Source: Cenococcum geophilum 1.58 (Eukaryota; Ascomycota; Dothideomycetes; Gloniales; Gloniaceae). From it: a stretch of DNA of 64,000 nucleotides. Each line of letters starts with the position of its first letter. Positions within the stretch are counted from its first letter, which is position 1. The DNA lies in the NCBI GenBank assembly GCA_001692895.1, contig KV748256.1:69186-133185 (forward strand), in the 5' to 3' direction. The notes beneath the pieces were generated by a model. That model saw only the letters and a list, made by a program, of their open reading frames with translations, was not told where the DNA came from and did not search any database. The translations under genes were made by a program, and so were the position numbers. Shown here piece by piece: positions 21,950 through 34,400 of the stretch.

Positions 21950-23930
21950 ATATTACCCATACTTTAGTAAGCTTAAATAAAAAAGACGCTCAGTATCTTA
22001 CTTATTTAGGTCTATTTGCTAACTACCTATAATAATAAGGTTCCAGGCCAGTTATATACGGAAGCGGCAATAGGTTTAAAGGAAGGGTTTGCTTAATATT
22101 TAGAAGATTTTCTTGCTAATAATATAGGCGTTAATTATAGCTGTATTAAGCGCCTAGAAGAATAAGAGCATTTAGATGCGTACAGTAGTAATCTAGGTGG
22201 TGTAGTAGCTCTAAAGCTAATCGTAAATATTAACGCCGCCTATTTAGTTATTATAGTCAATAGAGAGCCTAGGAAGTGTTAACTTCTTAATTAGATTATC
22301 GCCCTAAATATTAGCTACTAGCTTCTTAAGGAAGGAATTATATACTTATAGCCGACGCCGATTAACTTTATTAATATCCTTATTGCTATATAAGTAAGCC
22401 GTTATTAAAAATCGTACTAAGTTTTTATCTTGCTATATATTAAAAGCACCAAATTAACTACGCTAACAACTATTCCCGTAATAAAATTAAACGGTAGCCT
22501 TACTTTTCTTTTATTAGCCCTTTTATGCACCTCTAAATAGGCTTTTAAGTTTAACTAAGCAGTACTAGCTATAGCAATTCTAAGTCGTTAAAGCACCTAG
22601 AGCAATGGAATATTTGTAAAGTAGTTATCTAAGAATAGGTAAAATTAATAAGCCTAAAGAGGAAGCTATCGGGTAAGGTAGAGGACGCACTTAAAGGTTT
22701 TTAAGAGGATAATATCTTAATAATCTGTTTAAGAAAGAAGTCTAAAAAAGCAGCTAGGTAAGGTAAATATAAAGCTATAGTAATATCCATACTAGCAAAG
22801 GCTTATTATTTTAAAGCCCTTAGGTATTAGCTTACCAGGCAATTTAATTATAGCTATAGATCGTCCAGTAAACCTTACCATTATTTTATTAAAACTAACC
22901 ATAGATCTAGGTATAACGTACTTCCTAAACGCCTCGCCTAATAGAGTTGTTAACGGCTTAATCTTCTTAAAAACCTAATATTTAACGCCTTTTGGTGAAG
23001 GTAGTGAGACGTAAAAAAAGCGCTTAAGTTGCTCCCATCTTTTTTGGCCCATAAATAAGCTAATTAAGTATTTAGGATATTTAGGATCTATGGCCCAAAG
23101 GTCTCGCACTTAAGGAGTTTTAAAGACGCCTATATATATAATAAGTCCTACCTAAATTATCAACTTGCTAGCAGAGGTCTTCTTCTACGCCCGTAATCTT
23201 TTACCAGTATACCGTCCTAATTAGTAATATCCGCTAGCGTTTTAAGAAGCTATATAAAAGTTTATGTTAATTACAAGCCTCTTAAATACACTAATACTAA
23301 AGAATAATAGAAATACTTAAATCGGCAGGTCCTATTTAGATTTATACCTACTAGACGCTATACTAACTTAATCTACTATCGTATAGTAAGCAGAGCGCTT
23401 AGTATCCTTATTTTAATTAGGAAGATTATTAGATTTAACGCCCGTACTAGAGCCGTTAATAGGCTCACCAGCGCGCTAAGCGGCAAATAGTAACTTATTT
23501 GGAAGGTTAATAACTTTAAAATCTAATTTAGGAATAGCGGCTATAGGCTCCTATATAGTAGGAACGGTAAGAAGGTCTATTCTTATAACTTCTTCAGCTA
23601 ATAACTCTAGTAGTTTAGTCTTATCTACCTTATCTGCCTTATCCCTAGCAGTCTCGCCACGGGCCTTAAAAACGGCTCATAATTCTTCCTCCTTAATATC
23701 CTCCGTCTGGCCACTTAGCCGGGCCTCCTTACTTAGCACTACCTACTGTATAGCTATTGGAGCCACTAAAGCCTCTGGAGGCTGTGTAACTAAGCTATTA
23801 TGTATATACTGCGTCGCTTAGAAGGATTGTAAATAAGACTCCCAGGCTTTAGGTGCTTTTAGAGGCTTTAAACAACCTTTTTTAGGCGGTATAAGGATAT
23901 TATTTTGCAGAGGATTTAATAGTTAAATAG
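21950..23930 (-). pseudogene. piggyBac-like transposase (DDE_Tnp_1_7), RIP-degraded
   Basis: piggyBac transposases excise and insert at TTAA. On the minus strand, read across stops, the N-terminal part begins near 23925 (I-L-I-P-P-K-K-G-C-L-K-P-L-K). The core motif sequence V-S-F-N-K-I-M-V-R-F-T-G-R-S (the family's V-S-V-D-E-M-I-V-R-F box, Asp-Glu changed to Asn-Lys) lies near 22880-22920. It is followed by I-K-L-P-G-K-L-I-P-K-G-F-K-I. Downstream are Y-F-T-N-I-P-L-L and the L-N-S-K-A-Y-L and V-V-S-V-V-N-L-V-L blocks. Length is close to a full transposase. The catalytic first Asp is not retained. The TTAA ends and terminal repeats were not located. Confidence 0.78.
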
Positions 23931-24109
23931 AGGGTAATAATATTAAAGCCTTTTAATTAACTACACCACCAAATATACAGCCTTCCTAGCTACGTCGCTA
24001 CAGTTTACCGTAATATTTAAGCGTTAATAAGGCCCCAGCACCCCTGCCGCCAAGCAATCGCATTAATTAGCGGCTTTAATACTAAATTATATACGGTATA
24101 GAGCCTCTA

Positions 24110-27100
24110 GATTGGCTTAAGAGGCTTACATATACGAAAAGTGTAAGAAATCTTTGCTATACGAAGGGATAATAGGGGATTAAGAATAGGCGCTTACTAA
24201 AGCGGTTAACTAGGATTATAACTATATTATATCCGTTACGGTCCGTAAGTAGTTTATAAAAGTCTATAGAGATATACTACTAGGGGCGTTCTAGTATTAG
24301 GAGTGACTTTAATAGTCCTAGGGTCTTATTTTGTAGAATTATAGATTTATAGTAGTTATTATAGTTCCGTATATAGCGGTTAATATCTATAACTATTCTA
24401 GGCTAGTAATAGCGATTACTAATAATCTTATAGGTCTTATTTTTTTTAGGGTGGGCCATAAAGACCTAGGTATAAGCTTTAGTAATAAGCTGGGTCCGTA
24501 AGTTCTATATCTTAGCTACTACTAGCCGTTTTTAGTACTTAAGTAGTCCGTTTTTAAGGGACTATAGGCTAGTAATATTCTTTGCTTTTTTGCGGTACTC
24601 CTGTAGAGAGGGGGTCATTTAGTTAGCCTATAGTAGTTTATTAATAAGGTTAAGTTTAGAGGAGTTAATAGAATATATCTTAGCACCTAAGGAGTCCGTA
24701 CTTAGTTCTACCTATATTTAGAGGTTAAGGTATTTTAGTTATAGTAGCGTCTAAGTCTATAATAAGATCTTTATAGTTATCTAGTTATCTAGGTTTTATT
24801 CGCGCCTTATAAAAGTATCCGTATAGTTTATAGCTCCTAGTTTATATATAATTAAGAAGTTAAACTAAGATAGGATATCCGCCTAGCGTGCCTACTAGGC
24901 TGTAAGAGCCTTAGTTATTATAAAGTATTCTAGGGCCTTATAATCTAAAACTACCTTAATAGGCTTAAGGGTCCCCTTTAGCTATATACGCTAGTGCTAA
25001 AAGCTAGAGATAAGAGCTAGCATTTCTTTATTATAGATATGGTAGTTTAGCTTAGCATCTATTATAGTCTTTAAATAGTATATAATAGGGTGCTATTCTC
25101 CATCCGATTGCTTCTAGGAAAAAACACCAGCTATTACGCCGTTTAAGGTATTAGTTTTTAGTATTAAGGGCTATTTTAGGTTAAAATGGGCAAATAGGAG
25201 AGCTAATACTAGCCATTTTTTAAGCTTATTAAAGGCCTGCCTATATATAGCGTTAAAGCAAAAGGGCTGGTCTTTTCTAGTAAGATGGTTAAGAGGCTAA
25301 GTAATCCTACTATAGTTCTTAATAAAGCGTTAGTAGAAGTTATAAAAACCTAAAAATAATTATAACGTGCTAGATAAGCGAGTTAGATAGATAAGCAAGT
25401 CGAATACCTCAAAACTCACTAAAAATTAGAAAAATCGTGCCTTAATATCTTAACAACCACTTAATAATAAATTCTAAAAATTTAGATTTAGGCTTTTATA
25501 TATATTTTAGAGCTTCTATTAAAGTTATATAATAAATAGTTTAGTAGTTTTTAAAATAAAGCGATTTGGGAGCTTAACTAAGGCTAAATTGTTCTATCTT
25601 AAAAATTACTTAACTATTTATTATATAACTTTAATAGAAGCTCTAAAATATATATAAAAGCCTAAATCTAAATTTTTAGGATTTATTATTAAGTAGTTGT
25701 TAAGATATTAAGGCACGATTTTTCTAATTTTTAGTAAGTTTTAAGGTTTTCGACTCGCTTATCTGTCCGACTTACTTATCTAGTATATTACCCCCTTTAC
25801 GGTCTATAAGGGTGCCCACTAGTTAATTATAGTCGTTTTTTTTAGGTTGGCTTTAATTCTATCTATACTAATAATAAAACCTAGGTACTTTATACGCTTA
25901 GCACTAAACTCTAACTTCTTAATATTAACCTAGAGACTAGCCTTGCGGAGCCGTTATAGGACTTTATAGATATGCTCCTTATATTCTAGCTTATTCTTAA
26001 AGTAGATTATAATATTATCTAAATAGGCTATATAGAAGTTGTTAAGGTAGTTAAAGAGTATATTATTTATATACCGCTAGTATATAGCTAGTCCATTAGT
26101 TAGTCTAAAAGGGAGTACTTTATATTTATACGTTCTATAATAGGTCCGAAATATAGTAAGATTTTTATACTTAGAGTTTATCCTAATTCGGTAAAAGGCC
26201 TAGCGGATATTAAGCTTTATAAAAACCTTAGCTTTACTTATTTGGGCTAGAGTCTTATTAAGTAGGGGTAGCGGATAGCGGTCCTTGCGGGTTATATTAT
26301 TTAGCTTATAGTAGTTAATATAGAAGCAGAGTCCTCTATTTAGCTTTTTAATATAAAAAATAGGCGAGGTAAAAGGGGCTTAGCTAGGCTTAATAAAGCC
26401 CTTATTTAGGTTATTAATAAGATACTACTTTATAGCCTATAATTTAGTAATAAACTGCTTATAGAGGGGGCTAAAGCTAAAGGTGTTTTCCTTACCCTAC
26501 TTAATCTTAATCTTATAGTTATACAGTTAGTAAGGTAAAAGTATATTAGAGGCTACTTTAGAGAATACATTCTTAAATTTCTGGTATTAATAGGGCAGCT
26601 TTTATTCTACTAGTTCCTTATCTATAAGCTCGCTTTTTTATCCGCTAAGCTTACTTTCCTTTTCCTTAATTATTCAATTAATTTTATATAAGCTAGTTAT
26701 CGATAGTATTAGGCTAAACTAAGTTCTAGTAGAATCCTACGGTACTAATATAGTAGATATTAACTAGTAGGAGGTCCGCTAGTTTTTTTTTTTTTACAGA
26801 TATCCATCGGGTTATATTTTACGGTATAGTATTTATAGTCTTCCTTAGCTTACGTTCTATTTTCTATAAGTTATCTTTCCTATTTATTAGTTTAGTATAG
26901 CGTCTAATATTCCTAGCTTTCCTTTATAGTTGCGTAGGGCCTAAGTCCTCCGTGGTTAACTTAGCTAAGTTACTACTAGCTTCCTAGGTCTTCTATATAA
27001 ATGGCGTAATATAGCTAGTCTAAGGGCGGTGTAGTATACGGATCCGTTGCGGGTTAAGCTGTATATCTTTCTTAAAGGCCTTATCTCTACGCATAGCATC

Positions 27101-28900
27101 TACCTAGTAAATAGTATTAATCTAGGGTCGTATAAAGTTTTTCATTATAATGCTAATTTCTTTTATAAAAGAAGGGGTTAGAGGTAGAATTTTAGGCTAG
27201 ATAAGCCGCCTACTTTATATATTAAGCTATAAGCCTAAATAGGCTAGCTATTTTCTTTTTAAGATTATATTATAGCTTCCTAGGTCTGTAATAAGGAAGG
27301 GGATATTATACTACCTTTGTCTATTAACGTGGAGGTAAATTCGCAAGATAGTTATAATAGGTGGCCCTATCTGTCCATTATACCCGTAAATAGGAATTAG
27401 TTTAGGCAGTTCTTTAATAGGTGCATTTAAAAGGTTAGCTAGCTTTATAATATACTAGGTATCTATTAAGGCAAAGATATTTACTCTAGAGTTAGCTAAA
27501 GCAGAGGTTAAAACTTAATATTTATTATAAAATAAAGTATAAGGGATAGTATGGCTTCTTTTACTAACCAGCTAACCTAAATTAATATATAATATATTAA
27601 TCCCTTTTAACCCTAGAGAGGAGTCTTCCTTTAGGTTTCCTCTTTTTCTAACTCTACGCTATTCTCCTAGATTAATAAAACCTCGTCTATTTTTACGTTT
27701 ATTAGGTAGTCCTTTATACGGTAGCCTTTTTAACCGTATAAAAAGCAAGCTCCTTAATTACTAAGGGCCTATCTTTAGGGGTCGCTATATATAGGCCGAG
27801 TATGCGCTAAACCCGTAGTAGGACTAGCTATATAGCTAGCTGCTAAATTAACAGCGGGCTATATAGCTAGTGCTACAGGAGTTGCTAATCGCGCTAGGGC
27901 ACTACAGGCTATTCTTATAGTGGTCTGGTTTAAAGAGTTTTGGGCTTTATACTATTTAGCTCATGCCTTAATTTAATAGAGGCCTTAGTTAATAGCCAAG
28001 TACTAGTCTATAAGTTCCTTTAGCGTCTATATAGTAGTAAAAACCGGCAGTACGGCTTACTATAGGTCTAGGGTAAGCTTATTAAATAAATCTAGCATTA
28101 GATCTTCCTAGGGAATTTAAGCTTAGCTAGCTAGGTGTAAAAAGCGGGTCTAAAAGGCTAAAAAGGTCTCCGTCGTTTTTATATTTAGGCTTTTATAATT
28201 AAGGCGGTCGTTTTATACCTTAAAGAGGTCCTTATAGATAGAAGATAAGTAGTTAATTATCTCTTCTCTAAAGAGGAAGGGATCTACTAAGTCCTATACG
28301 TATTGAGGACGTAGGTGCGTCTATATATCTCCGCTAGTGCGGCCGAAAACATAGGCTATTTTAGCTCTAGTAGTAGGGAAGTGGTCCGTATTAACTTCAA
28401 GCTTATCATATAGTTAAAGCTTCTAATTATTAAATATAGGATTGATTTTATTAATAAGTAATAGGGGGTCCGAAACCTTTACGGACCGCAATAATACTAA
28501 TACTGTACGTTAGGCTAGAGCCTTAAGGACTATAGCAAGTCTCTAGGTGTTTAATAACTTCTCGCTAGGTATAGAGGGTTCTCTAGTTTTAAGCAGCTCT
28601 TAAAGTTATTTAATTTTAGTATTAACTACTATAAGCTCCACCTAAAAGTTTAAGTTAGTTACTATTTTATTATTAAAGGTATTTAAGGGTCCTATAGCTG
28701 CTTTACCGGCTACTGTATTTCTTAGCATAGTGGTATAGTTATTAGTGTAACTTCTATAGGATTTTGCAGGGGTTCTAGTCTATGCGTATTCTATAGATCT
28801 TATTATTCTTTTCTATTCTTCGGGTTCTGGTAATAGTCTTTAGGTTTGCTTTTATATTCTATTCTTATTTATAGTCCGTAGATATTTTTAAGTTCCTTTT
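24110..28900 (-). pseudogene. gypsy-2 gag-pol
   Basis: Read across stops. Gag zinc knuckle C-F-L-Y-G-x-K-G-Y-R-I-K-D-Y at about 27720-27765 (two ligands lost to Tyr). RT with [17 protein letters not shown] and Y-L-D-N-I at 26011-26025 (second Asp to Asn). R-R-F-I after the TA element. RNase H near 25000-25150. Integrase H2C2 region H-P-K-K-N-K-T-Y, then Y-Y-W-P-like and E-R-P...Y-I-S-I-D-F-Y near 24260-24480. The closest relatives by motif are fungal chromoviruses. Confidence 0.82.
25373..25780. mobile_element. TA-flanked inverted-repeat element (MITE), about 190-bp arms
   Basis: Almost the whole 408 bp is one long inverted repeat: left arm from GATAAGCGAGTTAGATAG, right arm ending CGACTTACTTATC. 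Arms run at least 185 bp with high identity around a short AT-rich loop. TA dinucleotides flank both sides (25371-25372, 25781-25782), fitting a Tc1/mariner-type target duplication. Each tip repeats the GATAAGYRAGT motif twice. Removing it rejoins the gypsy-2 RT/RNase H reading. No coding capacity. Confidence 0.88.
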
Positions 28901-28930
28901 TAGGAAGAAGAGTAGATAAGCTTTAAATAA

Positions 28931-29164
28931 TGTTAGCGACTTAGTTAATTAAGGCATAAGTATAGCAAAAGGGTCGCGCAAGCCTATATAATTGGACTGT
29001 CTATAAACAAGGATCTAAAGCTAAAGAAAGGAAAAGGGAAGAAGGGTAGCGCCGCTTAAGGTTTTATACGATCATCTAGTTACGTAACTACGACTATCTA
29101 AAATAGTAAGAAACTGTCTGCGATTGTCCGCCACAATCCACCGTTTTCTACCAGCGCCGTAATA
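28931..29164 (-). repeat. gypsy-2 5' LTR
   Basis: Its reverse complement aligns with 58473-58680 from ATTACGG to AAGTCGCTAA(C/T)A, including the shared TCTAGCTTTAGATCCTT block. The outer edge at 29163-29165 is uncertain by a few bases. A TSD cannot be checked because the partner LTR is gone. Confidence 0.75.
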
Positions 29165-31027
29165 CCTAGTTAGTTATATAAGAGGTTTTACCACAATTCT
29201 ATAGTTACGGATAAACCGATAGTAGAAGTTATAAAAGCTAAGGAAAAATTGGATCCCTTTTACTATATAAGGGGGCTTCTAGTTGCGGATTACCTCTACT
29301 TTTTTAGGGTTAACCTTAATTCCTTCCGTAGTTATAATAAACTCAAGGTATTTTATACGTTTTACCCTAAACTCGTATTTCTTAATATTAACTTATAAGC
29401 CTGTGTTCCGTAGTCTCTCTAGGACCTTTTTAATATAAACTTAATACTTAAGTTCGTTATCTAAGTATATAAGAATGTTGTCTAAGTATATCGTATAGAA
29501 CTTATTAAGGTAATTAAAAAGAACGTTATTTATATACCTTTAGTACGTAGCTGGTCCGTTTATTAGTCTAAAAGGAAAAACTTTATATTTATAGGAACTA
29601 TAATAGGTATAAAATGTTGTTAAATCTTTAAATATAGGGTTTATCCTAATTTGGTAGAAAGCTTAGCAAATATTAAGTTTAGTAAAGATCTTTACCTAGC
29701 TTAGATATATAAGGGTCTCGTTAATTAAAGGAATAGGGTACCGGTCCTTTTATATAATAGCATTTAGCTTTTAATAGTTGATACAAAAATAAAGGCCTCT
29801 ATTAGGCTTTTTTATAAATAAAATAGGGGAAGTAAAAGGGGCTTAACTTAGCTTAATAAACCCTTTATCTAGGTTATTAATTAAGTACTACTTAGTTGCT
29901 TTTAGCTTATCCGTTAATTATTAGTAGAGGGGGCTATAACCTAGCGAGTTATTAGCTTCTAATTAAATCTTATAATTATATATCTAGTAAGGGGGTAACT
30001 TATCTAAAGCCGCTTTTGAGAATATGTCCTTATAATTTATATAGATAGTAAAAAGGAGGCATTTAACTAGTTTCTTATCAGTTTCCTTAGCTAGCTCTTC
30101 CTCCATATTATTAATAATTTGGTTAATTTTATATAGGCTTATTATAAAAACCTTACTGTCCTTTTGGTATATATTAAAGTAAAATACTATAGCGCTAATT
30201 GCAGTAGTATCTCCTATAGGGGGGTTATATAATAATAGGGGTGTATATAACCTTAGGGGCTTCTAGGGTACTAGCGTTATTATTACTCCTTTTAGCTCCT
30301 ATCGCATCTTTTAGAGATTATCCCTTATATCCTATTAATACGTTCTTTTTTATACCGGTTAGATCTACGCAATTTAGACGTTATCTATATTACTATTTAT
30401 CCCACTTCTATATATAGAGTCCTCTTTAAATATAGCGCTTTAAAAGAGTATCTTTATTAGTACAGAGTTCTTTTTAGCTTTATGGTAGGCGTCTTTTTAG
30501 GTAAAGGCTAGGTTACAGGCCCAGATATCCTACTAGTACGTAGGGTTAGACTTTACAGCTAGTGTCTTACAATTAGTTTAAATTTCCCTAATAACGGAGG
30601 GTAGTTTTGGTCTATCCTCCAGCCAGATAAATTATCTTTATTATACATTTAGCCAAATATTAAAATAGGACATCTATTTTCGGCCAAGGATTATATTATA
30701 GGGCCATAGGTCTAGGATACAGAAAGGGATACCATATTAGCATTATCTATTAAGAGAAATATACAATTTTAAGACGTGGGTAACCGGCCGACTAGCTTAG
30801 CTATTATAGCCTTTTACTTAAATAGGCTTCTCTAATTAGGTAGCTTTTGCATTTAGAAATTTGGCAATATTATTTATATAGGCAGTATTTATAAAGGCGA
30901 AGCTATTTGCTTTAGTGTTAATAAGGGCGGTTATATTTACTCTATATCTATTTTAAGATACTATATATAGAATAGTAAAATGCTTTCCACCTATTAACTA
31001 ACTAAGATTAATCTCTTTAAGACTAAT

Positions 31028-31215
31028 TGTTAATTACATAGGGTAACTTACCAATAACAACTACTCAAGTAGGGTTACAGTAATGTTGGTTAATAAAGCT
31101 TTTTGATTAGAATGAGGAAGGGCGAGGAGCCTAAGGCTCCTCGCCACGCTAGTGCCGCGGCGACACATAATGGCAACTTGCCATCACGTGACGGCAAATT
31201 GCCTCATTCCCGACA
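31028..31215 (-). repeat. copia-A 3' LTR (188 bp)
   Basis: Carries the block GGCGAGGAGCC...GGCTCCTCGCC and the palindromic GGCAACTTGCCATCACGTG segment. It is preceded by CTAAT and aligned over its full length with 36910-37097. Confidence 0.92.
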
Positions 31216-31394
31216 CTAGCAACTCTTCTTTTATAGTTGCCCTCTATATACAAATACTGCTTAACTATTATAACAAATATAGATCCTTTTTACTTACTAT
31301 TACCATTACAATATAAGTCTCGCTATCCTAAAATTTGCCTCTTAGCACGTGGTGCTTTCTTACTAAGGAGTTGTAGGTAGATATTATATTAGGG

Positions 31395-31480
31395 CCGTCA
31401 GGGCCGCCAAGGCGCTAGCTATAAGCAAGCCAATAGCGATTTTCCATGCCGGGCATAGAAAATCCTAATTGGCTAGTTAA
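31395..31480 (-). promoter_or_regulatory. Conserved 3'-UTR module of copia-A with long palindrome
   Basis: Contains GGGCCGCCAAGGCGCTAG and the palindrome CCAATAGCGATTTTCC / GAAAATCCTAATTGG centred at 31451. The same block occurs in the 3' UTR of copia-B and copia-C and near 40030. Confidence 0.8.
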
Positions 31481-31499
31481 AATCAGGGTCTATAAAGCG

Positions 31500-34400
31500 T
31501 CATACTCTTACTCCCTTTTAACCTAACCTTTAACTTGTACGCGTAAAGTATTCGTATTAACAAACGTTTCTAGAGCCTTATTTAGGTTTGCCTTCGTTAT
31601 TATATCTACTAGGTTATCTTAACCGTTAATCCATCAAATCTTAAAGAGTTTTTGCCGTTCGTAGGATTAACGAAGTGCCATAATATTAATCATAAGGCGC
31701 TTCTCCTTTGTAGTACTAAGCTTAACTAAGCACTTATAGAGGGAGTATAAGTCAGTATACACGATTATAGGGATAACGGGAAGTTCGAGTCGATCTATAA
31801 TTATCTTTAGGGTAGTTCCAATTGCAATTACCATATTAACTCCGCCAACTATTCCATATATCTCTAACGCTAAAACGCTTTAAGTAACGCGCTTACTCTT
31901 AGTTAAGCTCCAATAGATAAGATTACCGTAAATTATGAAGTCATTCTCTCCAGTAGATTTGTTCGCGATAATAATCTTATATCCTAGCTAGAAGCTAAAA
32001 TCTTTATTATTTATAAATAATCTATTAATAAATACAAAGAGCTTAGCGGTAGGAAGATTAATAGGCACGTAGAGTAGTCCCTAGTTAAGATGGTTCATTT
32101 ACCAGAAGAGACGCTTATTTAGGGCAAGGACGTTATCCTTAGTTAGTTCCTAGTGTTAAGCGGCAATAAAGAGATTAAATAAAGCCTTAGATTAACAGAT
32201 AGAAGCAATATAAGCTCCATAAGCACATTACTCTACGTATCCTTATTTTAGAGAATTAACGTTAATAACATTAATCTTCTTGCCTTAACCCTTCTGGCAT
32301 AAAGCAATAGAATCCTTATTTAGGGAGAGGACACATCCATTAAAAAGTAATAGTATTGTTAAATTAAGCTTTTCCTTTAGCTTTGCTATAAGATTTACCT
32401 TTACTAGCTCATCTTCTTTAAGAGCTAAGAATCGGTCATCTCCTAAGATAATTATATTATTAGTTTATATGCCGACAATTCTAAATAAAGTTCCCGTAGT
32501 TATAATAAGGAAGCATAGATTAAATATAAAAATAGTTATCAAAAGCTTCTCTTTATAGTGCTTGCTATAGGTAGCCCACTAGTAAATTCCTGCCTCTACA
32601 ATTTTATATAATAGCTTAAGCATAACCATAATCGTATCTTTAGAGTATTAGTAGCGAATTTACTCTAAAAGGTATACTAATATTAAGCGCTAAAGGTACG
32701 TCTCTAATTAGGTGTAGGCCTAAGTAATATCTCGCAGATAAACTGCCATTCTATTCTTTATTAGGGAGGGAGCTAGTGTAACAATAACTCGCTAACTGGC
32801 TCGTTAAATCGTGGGAGATTATATAAGAATTACCTCCTTACCATTATCGTTATAGCCTTAGATAATAAGCCTTAATTTCTTAAATAGGGCATTAGTAGCT
32901 TTGCCTTTAATCTCATTAACTATTCTTAACTTAAAGATACGAACTTCATCAAACTTAGTAGGGTCATACTTCTTGAATTTAAAGACCCCTCTTATAATAA
33001 GACTATCGATCTCCTGCTTATCGGATGCTTAGAAAGGAGCTCCTAAAGTTATAATACAACCTTCCTTTCAGAGCTATTTTACAAGTTTAAAGTCAGCCTT
33101 CTCCTTAGCTGTCATAAAGGCCATTAATAGCTTAACTCTATTCTTAATAGCGGCAACAAATTGCTCTTTAAAATTAACAAAATATTAGCAATTTCGTGAT
33201 CCCTTTAGGCGACCTCTACCGCGTCATAGTTGCGGCATATCTACTATAATTATATTAGGATTATAGTCGCCTTCTAGAGCACGTTAATCGTAGCTCTCCT
33301 CTAGGGCATCTTCTATAGTATCCTATAAAGGCTCAAAACTATTATCTTTATAGTAAGGCTTAATAACAGTTAAACGGAATTAAGTAGGTCTATAAGGCAT
33401 CTAAATAGTGCAAGTTTAACTATTAATTATAATAAGTTAATATAGGCCTAACCATCCTCCCTTTTTACGCTATACGCGTACCTTAGACTAAAGTAGCAGA
33501 TCGAGCGTAGTTGAGGTGTTTGGGCCATTTCTTATTCCTAGTATATTGTTAACCTAGCATATAGCGTAGAGACGTTATACCTCCTTCGTTGCCTTATAAA
33601 TAGCCTTAGCTTATTACACAACGGAGGGAGATAGTAAAGAATCGTTAGTTATTTAAGGGTAGGCGCTAAAGACTAGTAACGTAGGTACAAGTCCATCCGG
33701 GCCAGTGGAATCATTAATAGCTTTAACAGCTATTTATAAGGTAAGTTCTTTACTAGCATCCTCTAGTTCTAAAGAGATAATCTTATATACGCGGCGTAAT
33801 GGCGCGTAATATTGTTCTACTTTTCCAACACTATTATATACCTTAATAGGGACTTCCTTAACCTTAATTGCCATTACCTTTATCTATTATCAAAACTCTA
33901 TAGATAAGAAGTTCTTTCCTACGTTATAGATAATTTAATTAAGGGGTCCTAGGTAGACATTAATCTAGTATAATTAAAGGGTATCCTATACGTTCCTAGC
34001 TAACATATCCTTTAAAAATCGTGCGGCTTAGAAGGAAGTTAAGAAGTTAACAACTTAGAGTACTGGCTTACCGCTAAAATATATAACGTTAACAATAATA
34101 CAGAAGTTAAAGTTATAGTTATTTTTAAGAGTGAACTTAAATCGGCCAGGGGACTTCTGGTTTATTTAGTATTAATAGCAGTACTTTATAAAATACTTAA
34201 TTACCTTAACCTTAACTTTATAGCCTACTCGCTAAAGAACCCTAAGCAATTAGTAAATAGATAGGTGGCCAAAACAATAGTATAGTTAACGTAACTCTAA
34301 CTTAGTTAAATAGCTCTAAGCAATACTCTTTTCTAGTTAATAAAGGAGTAACTAGGGGTAACCCTACTTACATATAACAGGCACCTAATTATCTCCCTAA

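Larger units (their letters stand above)
24110..29164 (-). mobile_element. Ty3/gypsy element gypsy-2, 5' LTR to integrase, 3' end lost
   Basis: Minus-strand element. Its 5' LTR (28931-29164) is related to the LTR at 58473-58680. Going down in coordinate: gag, zinc knuckle, protease, RT, RNase H and integrase, ending inside the integrase core next to the piggyBac-like relic. The 3' LTR is missing. Its right edge abuts gypsy-3 sequence, so gypsy-2 inserted into the RT/RNase H part of gypsy-3. A 408-bp inverted-repeat element at 25373-25780 splits the RT/RNase H boundary. Confidence 0.85.
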
